A stretch of 25,565 nt of DNA from JAFGJU01 sp964570935 (GTDB lineage Bacteria; Eisenbacteria; RBG-16-71-46; JAFGJU01): NCBI GenBank assembly GCA_964570935.1, contig CAZMZP010000025.1:1-25565 (forward strand), written 5' to 3'. The position numbers and the translations under genes are program-made. The notes under the pieces were generated by a model. That model was given only the letters and a program-made list of their open reading frames with translations, had not been told where the DNA came from and did no database searches. Positions within the stretch are counted from its first letter, which is position 1. Every line of letters starts with the position of its first letter. Shown here one piece after another: positions 14,204 to 21,843 of the stretch.

Positions 14204-14827
14204 ATGCTGAAGTACATCGCCATAGGCGGAGGCCTCGCGTTCGCCGCAGCGGTTCAGCCCGGGCCGCTCCAGGCCTACCTTCTGTCGCGCGTCACGGCCG
14301 TAGGCTGGCGGCGAACTCTCCCCGCCTCTCTTGCGCCTCTTCTGAGTGACGGCCCCATTGCTCTTGTCGCCCTGCTGGTCGTCGGACGGCTGTCTCCGGG
14401 GACGCAGGCTGTTCTGCGGACCGCGGGGGGCGTGCTGCTGCTCTATCTCGCCCAGAGAGCGTTCCGGCACTGGCGGCCCGGCGGCCCCGTCTCTCAGGAG
14501 AAGAGAGGCAAGGTGCCCGGGACACTCCTCGAAGCCACTCTGGTGAATGTACTGAACCCGAACCCCTACCTGGGTTGGTCTCTGGTGCTCGGTCCCGTCG
14601 TGGTCGCGGCCTGGCGGGAATCCCCGGCCAGGGGGGTGGCCGTCGTGGCGGCCTTTTATGCTACGATGGTAACGATGCTCGCGGCATCGATAATGGCGTT
14701 CGGCGGCACCCGGCTTCTCGGCCCGCGGCCAAAGCGGATTCTGCTCCTGGTGTCTGCACTGATACTCGCCGGCTTGGGCGTCTATCAGCTGGCGATTGGC
14801 TCTCAGTACTTCAACGCGGGGAGATGA
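14204..14827 (+). CDS. LysE-family amino-acid exporter
   Basis: The 207-residue membrane protein shows the LysE/RhtB pattern: an N-terminal helix with QPGPLQAYLLSRVTAVGWRR (about 18-37), LAPLLSDGPIALVALLVV (about 43-60), a GGVLLLYLAQRAFRH helix (75-89) and VNVLNPNPYLGW (114-125). Six helices are predicted. Members export amino acids or related small molecules by proton antiport. The substrate is not predictable. The stop is 4 bp before the second TIGR04076 gene. Confidence 0.87.
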   Translation: MLKYIAIGGGLAFAAAVQPGPLQAYLLSRVTAVGWRRTLPASLAPLLSDGPIALVALLVVGRLSPGTQAVLRTAGGVLLLYLAQRAFRHWRPGGPVSQEKRGKVPGTLLEATLVNVLNPNPYLGWSLVLGPVVVAAWRESPARGVAVVAAFYATMVTMLAASIMAFGGTRLLGPRPKRILLLVSALILAGLGVYQLAIGSQYFNAGR

Positions 14828-14831
14828 CTCC

Positions 14832-15137
14832 ATGTCAGTTCCAAGTTACGCCATCGAGATTGAAGTTGTGGAGGCAGAGTGTTCCGTATGTCACACAAAA
14901 GGAGATAAGTTTCGATATCCCGACGACATGGGTCAAGTATGTCCATGGCTCATTGACAGCATGAGCGGAATGCTGCGTGTGCTGGAATACGGCGGCACGC
15001 TTCCCTGGACGTACACTGGCACTCCTTACGCGAAGCAGAATGACCCGGAAGGCGTCACGACCGAGTTCGTGCGGTGTCCTGACCCCACTTCGGCGGGCAT
15101 CGTCGTGAAGATCACGAGGACGAGGCTGCCGGAATAG
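14832..15137 (+). CDS. TIGR04076 family protein (second copy)
   Basis: The 101-residue protein matches the longer TIGR04076 branch. Cys17 and Cys20 occur in ECSVCHTKGDKF, then CPWLIDSMSGMLRVLEYGGTLPWTY (about 37-61), EGVTTEFVRCPDPTSAG (about 72-88) and a VVKITRT end. It differs from the copy at 6694 in having an extra Cys (CSVC) and a longer insert. GGGGAG lies 8 nt before ATG 14832, within the end of the LysE gene, so the two are likely co-translated. Function unknown. Confidence 0.78.
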   Translation: MSVPSYAIEIEVVEAECSVCHTKGDKFRYPDDMGQVCPWLIDSMSGMLRVLEYGGTLPWTYTGTPYAKQNDPEGVTTEFVRCPDPTSAGIVVKITRTRLPE

Positions 15138-15217
15138 GGCACAGCCAGGGCCTCGCAGGAGTTCGGGGGCATCTCCAGTGGTTTCAACGTGTGGCGGCCC
15201 CCGAAGCCGGGGAATAC

Positions 15218-15853
15218 ATGCCAAAACAAAACCGTGTAACGCCGTTCAGCACGTTGATCGCGACCCCGGCCCGCGGGACCCTAATGGGGAACCGCGGATG
15301 CCTGCACGACGACGATCAGCAGATTCGGCGCCGTTTCCTGGGTAAGCGCTGGATCATCTGCGTTCTGGAGTTCAAGAAGCGGAGGCACCGCATCATGGTG
15401 CCCGGTCATTACACGGAGTTGTTCTTCTTGGACGAAGCGACGGCCCTCGCTGCCGGGCATCGGCCTTGCGCTGAATGCCAGCGCGACCGCTTCAACCTGT
15501 TTCGTGAGGCCTGGGCTAAGGCCAACCCGCGACTGTCCGGAACACACCGGCCGGCCGCTACCACCCTCGACGCAGCGCTGCACCGGGAAAGGGCCGCAGC
15601 GGGCGGGGGCGCGCGCGGTTCCCGCGACTCGGCCCGGCGCCTGCCAAACGGCACGTTCGTCACGGACGACGACGAAACGGCTTACCTCGTACTGGACGGC
15701 CGACTGCTGCGGTGGACGCCGGTCGGATACGAGCGCGCTCCGTCGCGTACGGTCCGTCGTTCCGTGCGTGTGTTGACACCCGCTTCGGTGGTCCGTACAC
15801 TTGTCGCGGGTTATCCAGTCAGCATCCACCCGTCGGCGTTTCGGGTGTCTTGA
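15218..15853 (+). CDS. Conserved protein with Ada-like CxxC metal site
   Basis: ATG 15218 gives 211 residues starting MPKQNRVTPF, which fits the start I recall from conserved hypotheticals (RVTPF...IATPARGTLMGNRGCLHDD). Visible features are Cys28-Leu-His30, a RWIICVLEFKKRR strand, and HYTELFFLDEATALAAGHRPCAEC (64-87). The fF..eAlAaGhRPC.eC segment recalls the zinc-binding end of Ada-type domains, with Cys28/His30 and Cys84/Cys87 as possible zinc ligands. The C-terminal half is basic and less conserved-looking. Nucleic-acid binding or repair is a guess. Confidence 0.65.
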   Translation: MPKQNRVTPFSTLIATPARGTLMGNRGCLHDDDQQIRRRFLGKRWIICVLEFKKRRHRIMVPGHYTELFFLDEATALAAGHRPCAECQRDRFNLFREAWAKANPRLSGTHRPAATTLDAALHRERAAAGGGARGSRDSARRLPNGTFVTDDDETAYLVLDGRLLRWTPVGYERAPSRTVRRSVRVLTPASVVRTLVAGYPVSIHPSAFRVS

Positions 15854-15862
15854 GGAGCAAAC

Positions 15863-16345
15863 ATGCACACATCCGCGGCCCTGCTCGACCTTCACGAACG
15901 CGCCCACCGGAATCTGGAATCACTTCTGGTCCAGTGCGGGGCGCTCACCAGCGACGAGATAGACCGGGAACTGCCCGGGTTCGGTTACCCCACCGTTCGG
16001 CTCCAACTTCACCACGCAATCGGCGCTCAGAAATACTGGGTCGGCGTGCTTGAAGGGCGTATGGACGCCGACGACGATTCTCCCGACTACCCGTCGATCG
16101 ACTCGCTGGAGGCTTACCGCCAGCGGGTCTTCGCGGCCACAGAAGACTACCTGCGTGCCGCCTCGACGGAGGAGCTCAACACGGCTCGCCCGATGATTAC
16201 CTGGGGAGGCAAGGAGCGTGTGTTGATTCCGGTCCAGGTAATCCTGCGCACACAGATGCACCTCTATCATCACCAGGGGCAGGTGGTCGCGATGTGCAGA
16301 CTGCTGGGCAAACCGTGCGAGGGGCTGGATTATCCCATTACGTGA
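15863..16345 (+). CDS. DinB-family protein
   Basis: This is an intact 160-residue four-helix-bundle DinB/YfiT-like protein. The expected metal-binding histidines are present: His50 in LQLHHAIGAQ, and His133 with His137 in MHLYHHQGQVV. Family members are metal-dependent thiol (bacillithiol, mycothiol or other) transferases or of unknown activity. GAGGAGC precedes the ATG. It lies 9 bp after the Ada-like gene, so they probably share a transcript. Compare the C-terminal DinB fragment at 876, which belongs to a different subgroup. Confidence 0.85.
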   Translation: MHTSAALLDLHERAHRNLESLLVQCGALTSDEIDRELPGFGYPTVRLQLHHAIGAQKYWVGVLEGRMDADDDSPDYPSIDSLEAYRQRVFAATEDYLRAASTEELNTARPMITWGGKERVLIPVQVILRTQMHLYHHQGQVVAMCRLLGKPCEGLDYPIT

Positions 16346-16436
16346 CGGCTACTGCGTCCGGCCGCACCGTATAACCCTCAGCATTGTGAGGCCTGCCGTC
16401 TTGTGCGACGCTCCCGTCCGGAGTAGACTCGGGATC

Positions 16437-17513
16437 ATGAGGCTGAGCGACCTAGGCTTTGACGACTGGTTTATGGCGCACGCCGGGGAAGCGTCTCCGC
16501 GCGCGGACGGCGTTGCCCGCGTCACCGCGGTGGACAGGGACCGGTATCTCGTCAGGAACGAATCCCGCGAGATTCCGGCTGAGCTGGCCGGAAAGCTGAG
16601 ATTCGACGCCCAGTCCCCGACCGACCTGCCGTGTGTCGGAGACTGGGTCACCGCACAGTACTGCAACTCCGACACGTCCGCGATCGTCCACGGAGTCTTT
16701 CCAAGAAGGACCTTCTTGCGCCGCAAGTCGGCCGGCAGGGACGTAGACTTCCAGATGATTGCCGCGAACGTCGACGTCGCTTTCATTGTCCAGTCGTGCC
16801 ACGTCGATTTCAATCTTCGCAGGCTTGACCGGTACCTGGTAATGGCCAACGACGGCCGTATCGAACCGACAGTCCTTCTGACCAAGACCGACCTGATCTC
16901 GCCCGACGTCCTGGAACGGAACGTGGCGGCGGTCAGAGGGTCCGGTGTCACCTCCGGAATCCTCGCGCTCAGCAACGTGACCGGCACGGGGGTGGAGGAT
17001 TTTCGGCGGCGGCTGGCCTCGGGCAGGACGTATTGCCTGATCGGGTCGTCCGGAGTCGGCAAGACCACCCTCATAAACCGCCTCATAGGGCGCGACGCCT
17101 TCGAGACAAAGACCATAAGTGGAACCGGCCGGGGCACGCACGCTACGGCGCGCCGCCAGCTCGTCGTTCTTGACGGCGGCGCGATGTTGATCGACACGCC
17201 TGGAATGAGAGAACTGGGCCTCCTGGGGGCCGGCGACGCGGTAGACCGGAGGTTTGAGGACATTCACGACCTGGCGGCAGGTTGCCGTTACGCCGACTGC
17301 ACGCACACGCAGGAGCCAGGCTGCGCGGTCCTGGCCGCAATCGCAACCGGCGGGTTGAGCGAGGAGCACCATCGGAACTACCTGAAGCTCAGGAAGGAAT
17401 CAGACCATTACGCGACTTCATACGCGGACAGACGCAAGAAGGAAAGGGCGTTCGGACGATTCATCAAGTCGGCCAAGAAACAGAGTAGCGGCCGGCGGCG
17501 GCCCGTGGAGTAG
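16437..17513 (+). CDS. rsgA: Ribosome small-subunit-dependent GTPase A
   Basis: The 358-residue protein is a circularly permuted GTPase. An N-terminal OB-like domain (about 25-90) comes first. The G4 motif TKTD (149-152) precedes G1 GSSGVGKT (203-210) and G3 DTPG (253-256). The C-terminal zinc finger follows, with Cys283, Cys288, His290 and Cys296. This order is diagnostic of RsgA/YjeQ, which helps 30S-subunit maturation. The start at ATG 16437 has only a weak ribosome site, and upstream residues in this frame do not look like the family. It is the one clear housekeeping gene in the block. The chromosome may carry another copy. Confidence 0.93.
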   Translation: MRLSDLGFDDWFMAHAGEASPRADGVARVTAVDRDRYLVRNESREIPAELAGKLRFDAQSPTDLPCVGDWVTAQYCNSDTSAIVHGVFPRRTFLRRKSAGRDVDFQMIAANVDVAFIVQSCHVDFNLRRLDRYLVMANDGRIEPTVLLTKTDLISPDVLERNVAAVRGSGVTSGILALSNVTGTGVEDFRRRLASGRTYCLIGSSGVGKTTLINRLIGRDAFETKTISGTGRGTHATARRQLVVLDGGAMLIDTPGMRELGLLGAGDAVDRRFEDIHDLAAGCRYADCTHTQEPGCAVLAAIATGGLSEEHHRNYLKLRKESDHYATSYADRRKKERAFGRFIKSAKKQSSGRRRPVE

Positions 17514-17544
17514 AGCCGGGCGCCGCGGGCGAAGCGGAGGAGTC

Positions 17545-17829
17545 ATGAAACGCGCACTATTTGTAGCGGTGTTGATCGTGATGGCCCTGCTCGGGTGCAA
17601 TCGGACCGACAGGGTGCTGGACACTGGGACCGTCGTATACATCGGACTCGAGGGCGGGTTCTTCGGGATCATAGACGATCACGACAGGCATTGGGATCCC
17701 TCCAATCTCCCAACGGAGTTCCAGGTCGACAGTCTCCGGGTGCGGTTTGAGGGAATCATCACGGACCGTGCCACTTTTCACATGTGGGGCCGGACCGTCG
17801 AGCTGACGGCCATCAAGCGACTCGACTAG
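17545..17829 (+). CDS. Small lipoprotein of unknown function
   Basis: The 94-residue protein has a short basic start, a hydrophobic segment (4-16) and lipobox ALLG-Cys18. The mature part of about 76 residues contains TGTVVYIGLEGGFFGIIDDHDRHWDPSNLP (given in parts: TGTVVYIG, GGFFGI, HWDPSNLP). This beta-rich pattern is seen in small OB-like or META-type lipoprotein domains. GGAGGAG precedes the ATG. It is 101 bp before another lipoprotein, and they may act together in the envelope. Confidence 0.65.
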   Translation: MKRALFVAVLIVMALLGCNRTDRVLDTGTVVYIGLEGGFFGIIDDHDRHWDPSNLPTEFQVDSLRVRFEGIITDRATFHMWGRTVELTAIKRLD

Positions 17830-17930
17830 CCGCGCGCCGCCACGAGGCCTACCGAAAGAACGTGCGAGTCCTCTTGCCGTGAGTCTATTCACGTCCTGAG
17901 CAGGTCCGCCCGTAGGGGAGGAGAAGAGCA

Positions 17931-18374
17931 ATGCGTTGGCTGATGATTGGTCTCCTGCTTGCCGCCGGCTGCGCCGCGTCCCGGCGGCAGGCGCCGAACC
18001 CGCTGGACGCGGTCGTGGAGTCATGGGAACAGATGGACGCGGCGCCCCTGAACGCCAGTATCGAGGATGCTGTCAGGGTCGGCGCCTCGTGGCCGGCCAG
18101 CCCCCTGGAGATTACCGTTCAGCTCTTCGGGAGTGACGAAGACACCCGCTCTGTGGTCCTGAGCGAGGAGAAGAACCGGGCAGAGGGAGCCGACACCACG
18201 GTAGTGGTCGCCGTGCGCGACGGGTTCCTCGACGACTCGATACGCGGCTATTGGGAGCGGGTGGTATACGTGCGGACGGCGGACCGCACGTGGCGCGTTC
18301 ACGACGCGCGGCGGGCGTGTCGATGCTGGCGCGGGCATCATACCGGCACATTCAGCTCGCACCCATGTCTATGA
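17931..18374 (+). CDS. Lipoprotein of unknown function
   Basis: The 147-residue protein has a very short signal (hydrophobic 3-11) and lipobox LAAG-Cys14. It continues with a helix DAVVESWEQMD and strands ITVQLFG and ERVVYVRTADRTWRVHD. The last 20 residues are rich in Cys, Arg and His, unlike the rest. A one-base shift near 18310 would read a more ordinary sequence to a stop just inside the next gene. The natural C-terminus may therefore have been altered by a frameshift or a sequencing error. GGGGAGGAG precedes the ATG. Confidence 0.6.
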   Translation: MRWLMIGLLLAAGCAASRRQAPNPLDAVVESWEQMDAAPLNASIEDAVRVGASWPASPLEITVQLFGSDEDTRSVVLSEEKNRAEGADTTVVVAVRDGFLDDSIRGYWERVVYVRTADRTWRVHDARRACRCWRGHHTGTFSSHPCL

Positions 18375-18384
18375 GGAGCCAACC

Positions 18385-18945
18385 ATGATTGAGTCCGTTG
18401 TCGTGACGCTACCCCCCGTACTGTTCTTGACCGTGCTGTTCGGCGGAGGCGCGCTGTCCCGGCGCAAGAACATAGATGAGGATGGCGAGCCGCCCATCAG
18501 CCGACGGCTCTTCTATATCAGCAAGTACTCGATCGTCCTCGTGTGGGCTGCCATGGTGCTGAGTGGCTGGGGCGTCAATCTGTCATTTGTAGAAGCACCC
18601 CGATCGCTGGGGTGGGTTGCTTTGTGTCTCTGGTTCTTGGGATTCGCGCTGCTGTTCATCGGTCGGTTCGGCCTCGGACCCTTCTTTCGAATTGGTTCTC
18701 CCAAGGAGGAGACCGGTCTGATAGTGAGCGGAATATTCGGACTGAGCCGGAACCCGATGTACGTGGGCGTGTATGCGACTATTCTCGCCTCAATCTGTTA
18801 CACGCTGAGCCCGATTGTGTTTCTCCTCGGAATGTTCGTGATTGTCATCCACCACAGAATTGTGGTGGCAGAGGAACAGTATCTCCTCAGAGTCTTCGGG
18901 CAGAAATACGCGGATTACTGCGGCCACGTCAGAAGGTATCTGTAG
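18385..18945 (+). CDS. ICMT-family membrane methyltransferase (second of three, tandem A)
   Basis: The 186-residue protein has about five membrane helices and the family signature GLSRNPMYVGVYATI (about 123-137), then VVAEEQYLLRVFGQKYADYCGHVRRYL at the C-terminus (AEEQYL and FGQKYADYC). The RNPMY...EE pattern forms the SAM pocket of ICMT/PEMT-like enzymes. It starts 11 bp after the preceding lipoprotein and is followed 18 bp later by a second family member, so the pair is probably co-transcribed. Substrates are unknown, likely a lipid or small amphiphile. Confidence 0.85.
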   Translation: MIESVVVTLPPVLFLTVLFGGGALSRRKNIDEDGEPPISRRLFYISKYSIVLVWAAMVLSGWGVNLSFVEAPRSLGWVALCLWFLGFALLFIGRFGLGPFFRIGSPKEETGLIVSGIFGLSRNPMYVGVYATILASICYTLSPIVFLLGMFVIVIHHRIVVAEEQYLLRVFGQKYADYCGHVRRYL

Positions 18946-18962
18946 CGAAACGGAGAAGAGCG

Positions 18963-19577
18963 ATGCACCTGTTGGGTCAGAGATTGCTCGGAGTCATAAT
19001 CCTGCTCCTCCTGGCCATGCTGGTGGTGATCAAGCGGACGGCCACTGGCTCGATCATAGATAAGCCGGGCGGCGGCTTCATGGTTCAGCTTGTAAATGTG
19101 TTCAACCTCTTCTTCTTGCTGATCGTGAACCCCGTGGCCGCGGTGTCGCTGATCTCCGGCCGCCTGGACGCTATCGACCCCACCCACGTGACTGTCGTCA
19201 CGCCGTGGCTGTTGGTGGTCTTGGAAGTGGTTGGATGCGTGAAGTACACGGCGGGGTTTGTAGTAATGGCCTGGGCGTTGTTGCGGCTGGGACAATACTA
19301 CCAGCTGGGTGGAAGCGCCCCGCGGGCGGAGGACAAGCTGGTGAGTGGAGGGCCGTACAGGTTCGTCAGGCATCCGATGTACACCGCCGCATTGAGTATT
19401 TCCTTTGGACTCGCCTGCCTGACTCAGTCTTTGGCGTTTCTTCTGGTGTTTTGCGCCTATCTGGGGCTGATCTTCTTGCTCATCCCCATTGAAGAGGAAG
19501 GACTGCGACGGGCGTACGGCGAGGAGTACACCGCTTACAGACGAAGGACCAAGAAGGTCATCCCGTTTGTGTACTGA
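18963..19577 (+). CDS. ICMT-family membrane methyltransferase (third, tandem B)
   Basis: The 204-residue protein has an N-terminal helix (about 8-22), further helices, and the signature VSGGPYRFVRHPMYTAAL (about 127-144) with IPIEEEGLRRAYGEEYTAYRRR (about 175-196). It is only distantly similar to its neighbour at 18385, so the pair is not a recent duplication. ATG 18963 is preferred because GGAGAAGAG lies just upstream; the longer frame that starts at 18543 runs antithetically through the previous gene. Two dissimilar SAM-dependent membrane methyltransferases in tandem suggest successive methylations or a heteromer, which is inference. Confidence 0.85.
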   Translation: MHLLGQRLLGVIILLLLAMLVVIKRTATGSIIDKPGGGFMVQLVNVFNLFFLLIVNPVAAVSLISGRLDAIDPTHVTVVTPWLLVVLEVVGCVKYTAGFVVMAWALLRLGQYYQLGGSAPRAEDKLVSGGPYRFVRHPMYTAALSISFGLACLTQSLAFLLVFCAYLGLIFLLIPIEEEGLRRAYGEEYTAYRRRTKKVIPFVY

Positions 19578-19699
19578 CCCCTGGGGGATTGGATGCTGCC
19601 CGCTCTCTTCGACGGACATCCAGATCCGCGAGCCGCTGCGGTCGTGGTTGGAGGCGAACTCTCCGGAGTGACAGGAAACCGGCAAGTGTGGAGGGCTAG

Positions 19700-20932
19700 A
19701 TGAACCGTCGGCCGTTCAGCCTTGCGCCACTCACGATGGCGTTGACCGCGTCGATCGCTGCCGCTCTGTTTCCCATCTCTCCCGCCTTCTCCCAGAAGGC
19801 GAACGAGCCCCTATCCGCGACTCTGCCGTTCACCCTGGACCACAACAGGATGATAGTGGAGGTCGAGTTCGTGCGGCCGGACGGAACGGTCCGCCCCGCC
19901 CGCGCGTGGGTGGACACGGGCAACGAAGTCCTCATACTGTCGAAGCCTCTCGCGCGCGACCTCGGGTTTGACGTGACAGGATTGACGGACAACGCGCGCT
20001 CGATGGACCTGCCGGCCCCCGCGCCGCTGCTGCGCATGGAGGGGGTACTGCTGCGCATGGAGGGAATCCGGGCGCGGGTCCAGCCTGGCGACTCTGTGTG
20101 GTACGGCCTCCCGGCAGATTTCAACCTGCCAGTCAGACTTCTTCGGAATGAGCACCTGGTCCTGGACTACCCGGCGCGGCGTCTGACCATTGCGCGCCCC
20201 GGGGTCCTCAAGCCCGTGGGGACTCCAATCCCCTGCCGCGTCAACGCGGAAACTGGTCTCTTCATGGTCGCGGCCGTCATTGACGGCGACACGGTACAGC
20301 TCGGCGTGGACAACGGCTCGGCCGGCACCTGGGTCTCGGATTCTCTCACGAGCGCGTGGACGGCGCGGCATCCTGATTGGCCGCGCGCCGTGGGAGCGGC
20401 CGGGAGCGCCAACCTCTTCGGCTTCCCGCTCGAAGCCGGGGGCGTGTTGATGTGTCTTCCAGAGATGAGGCTCGGCGCTGTGCGGGCGGAGAACGTTGGG
20501 CTCCTGGGCCTCGACCAGAGCTTTTTCGACTGGTACTCCAGGAAATCCGCGGGTCCGGTGTGGGGTTTCATCGGCTCGAACGTGCTGAGAAACTTCCGCA
20601 TTGAGATAGACTTCCCGAATCAGATGACCTACTGGGTGGCGGGGCCACCGAGCGAGCTCAACGACCTCGACATCATCGGCCTGGCTGTTCGACCTGAGGC
20701 GGCCGGCAACTTCGTCGTCACCGACGTGGTGTCGAAGGGCGGCAAGCCGACGGTGGACGGCGTGCGGCCGGGTGACCGTCTGATTAGCGTGGACGGACTG
20801 GACGTCGCGAATCAGACCATGGGTGCGGTCGTGGCCGCTCTGAGAGGGCGACCCGGGTCTAAACGCACTATCGTGCTCGAGCGAGAAGGAAAGCGCCTGG
20901 CCGTCGAAGCGAAGGTTCTGCGACTGCCGTAG
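19700..20932 (+). CDS. Secreted retropepsin-like aspartyl protease with C-terminal PDZ domain
   Basis: The 410-residue protein has a signal peptide (hydrophobic 8-30, ending SPAFSQ). Two aspartyl-protease half-domains follow: Asp72-Thr-Gly in AWVDTGNEVLIL and Asp204-Asn-Gly in LGVDNGSAGTWV. A PDZ domain (about 327-408) has GVRPGDRLISVDGLDV. The second active-site triad is DNG rather than DTG or DSG, which may lower or alter activity. This layout is known from bacterial retropepsin-PDZ proteins of unknown substrate. Residues 110-123 are an exact-looking tandem repeat (LLRMEGV/LLRMEGI). GTGGAGGG precedes the ATG. Confidence 0.82.
   Translation: MNRRPFSLAPLTMALTASIAAALFPISPAFSQKANEPLSATLPFTLDHNRMIVEVEFVRPDGTVRPARAWVDTGNEVLILSKPLARDLGFDVTGLTDNARSMDLPAPAPLLRMEGVLLRMEGIRARVQPGDSVWYGLPADFNLPVRLLRNEHLVLDYPARRLTIARPGVLKPVGTPIPCRVNAETGLFMVAAVIDGDTVQLGVDNGSAGTWVSDSLTSAWTARHPDWPRAVGAAGSANLFGFPLEAGGVLMCLPEMRLGAVRAENVGLLGLDQSFFDWYSRKSAGPVWGFIGSNVLRNFRIEIDFPNQMTYWVAGPPSELNDLDIIGLAVRPEAAGNFVVTDVVSKGGKPTVDGVRPGDRLISVDGLDVANQTMGAVVAALRGRPGSKRTIVLEREGKRLAVEAKVLRLP
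20027..20064 (+). repeat. In-frame 21-bp tandem duplication inside the aspartyl-protease gene
   Basis: CTGCTGCGCATGGAGGG occurs at 20027-20043 and again at 20048-20064, a period of 21 bp. It adds seven residues in frame (LLRMEGV, LLRMEGI). The copies are identical over 17 bp, which indicates a recent slippage or duplication event within the first protease half-domain. Confidence 0.8.
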
Positions 20933-20982
20933 GTAGACTCATTCACCGGGCAGGACCGCGACCTGCGCCCAAGGAGACGAGC

Positions 20983-21351
20983 ATGGCAGAGGCAATCAAC
21001 ATCGAGAAGTGTTTCGGATTGTTCGACGACACCTTCTCGCCCAAGATAATCGGAGAGCTCAACGGGCAACTGGTGATGCTGGTCAGATGCGAAGGCGACA
21101 AGGTGCCGTGGCACACGCATGATAACGAAGACGAGATGTTCTTCGTGATGGACGGAGTGCTGGAAGTTCAGCAGAGAGACCGGAACGTGACTCTACGTAC
21201 CGGAGAGATGTGTATTGTGGAGCGAAGGGTGGAGCATCGCGTCGTCCCGAGGGGCCACGTGAAGCTCATGCTGTTCGAGCCGGCGGGAATCAGGCATACT
21301 GGGACGGTGGAGGCGGAGATCACGAAGAAGCGCTTCGACCGGCTTGCGTAG
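20983..21351 (+). CDS. Cupin-domain protein
   Basis: The 122-residue single-domain cupin shows motif 1 with His44-x-His46-x4-Glu51 (WHTHDNEDEMF) and motif 2 with His85 (VEHRV), the full set of metal ligands. A GxxxxxLxTGEM strand lies between them. It could be a small dioxygenase, isomerase or binding protein. The WHTHDNEDE start is common in broad-specificity cupins. AAGGAG lies 6 nt before the ATG. It lies 50 bp after the protease gene and 38 bp before the next lipoprotein gene. Confidence 0.87.
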   Translation: MAEAINIEKCFGLFDDTFSPKIIGELNGQLVMLVRCEGDKVPWHTHDNEDEMFFVMDGVLEVQQRDRNVTLRTGEMCIVERRVEHRVVPRGHVKLMLFEPAGIRHTGTVEAEITKKRFDRLA

Positions 21352-21389
21352 CCGGCCGTGCGCTTCCCGCCACCAGAGAAGGAGGAGAG

Positions 21390-21779
21390 ATGGTGCGAAC
21401 GTTGTTTCTGATTGTTGCATTAGCGCTCTTGGTCCTGGCATCGTGCGGCGGCGACGGTTCGATCCTGATGCCCAGAACGCTGGAAGGAACGTGGGACCTC
21501 GTGGGCTACTCCGACCACGGCGTCTCGGGGGTGACCACCGGGACCTGCAGTTTTCTCGACAATGGCACGTTCTCCATTGTGGGCACAGTGACCTTCCCGG
21601 GAGAGCCGACGGACACGGTTGAGATGTACGGTACGTACGAGGTTGACGCGAACATAGTGACGCTGACGACGACCGAACGCTCTGGCGACTGGTCCATGGC
21701 TTTCTCCGGGGACAAGGTCGTTCTGACGCTTCTCGGATCTGACCCCGCTACAACCATGACATTGAAGAGGCGGTCATGA
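21390..21779 (+). CDS. Lipocalin-like lipoprotein
   Basis: The 129-residue protein starts MVRTLFLIVALALL and has lipobox VLAS-Cys19. The mature part begins with LEGTWDLVGYSDHG and goes on with CSFLDNGTFSIVGTVTF, YGTYEVDANIVTLTT and VVLTLLGSDPATTMTLKR. This G-W...L.NGTF...G.Y...G..I.LT pattern is that of small lipocalin-like or META-like calycin domains. It is probably lipid-anchored in the envelope and may bind a hydrophobic ligand. ATG 21390 has GGAGGAG directly upstream; earlier in-frame codons overlap the cupin gene. Confidence 0.78.
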   Translation: MVRTLFLIVALALLVLASCGGDGSILMPRTLEGTWDLVGYSDHGVSGVTTGTCSFLDNGTFSIVGTVTFPGEPTDTVEMYGTYEVDANIVTLTTTERSGDWSMAFSGDKVVLTLLGSDPATTMTLKRRS

Positions 21780-21843
21780 TAACCGGGCGCACGCGGTCGT
21801 CTGCAACCTGTTGACGTCGCGCGCCGTATCTTGACAGCGGAGG

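Noticed and set aside
16368..16375. TATAAC as a possible -10 box for rsgA
   Set aside because: No -35-like element at suitable distance, so not listed as a promoter.
17878..17893. CGTGA-loop-TCACG hairpin between the two lipoprotein genes
   Set aside because: Only five base pairs, no T-tract, and expected by chance in such DNA.
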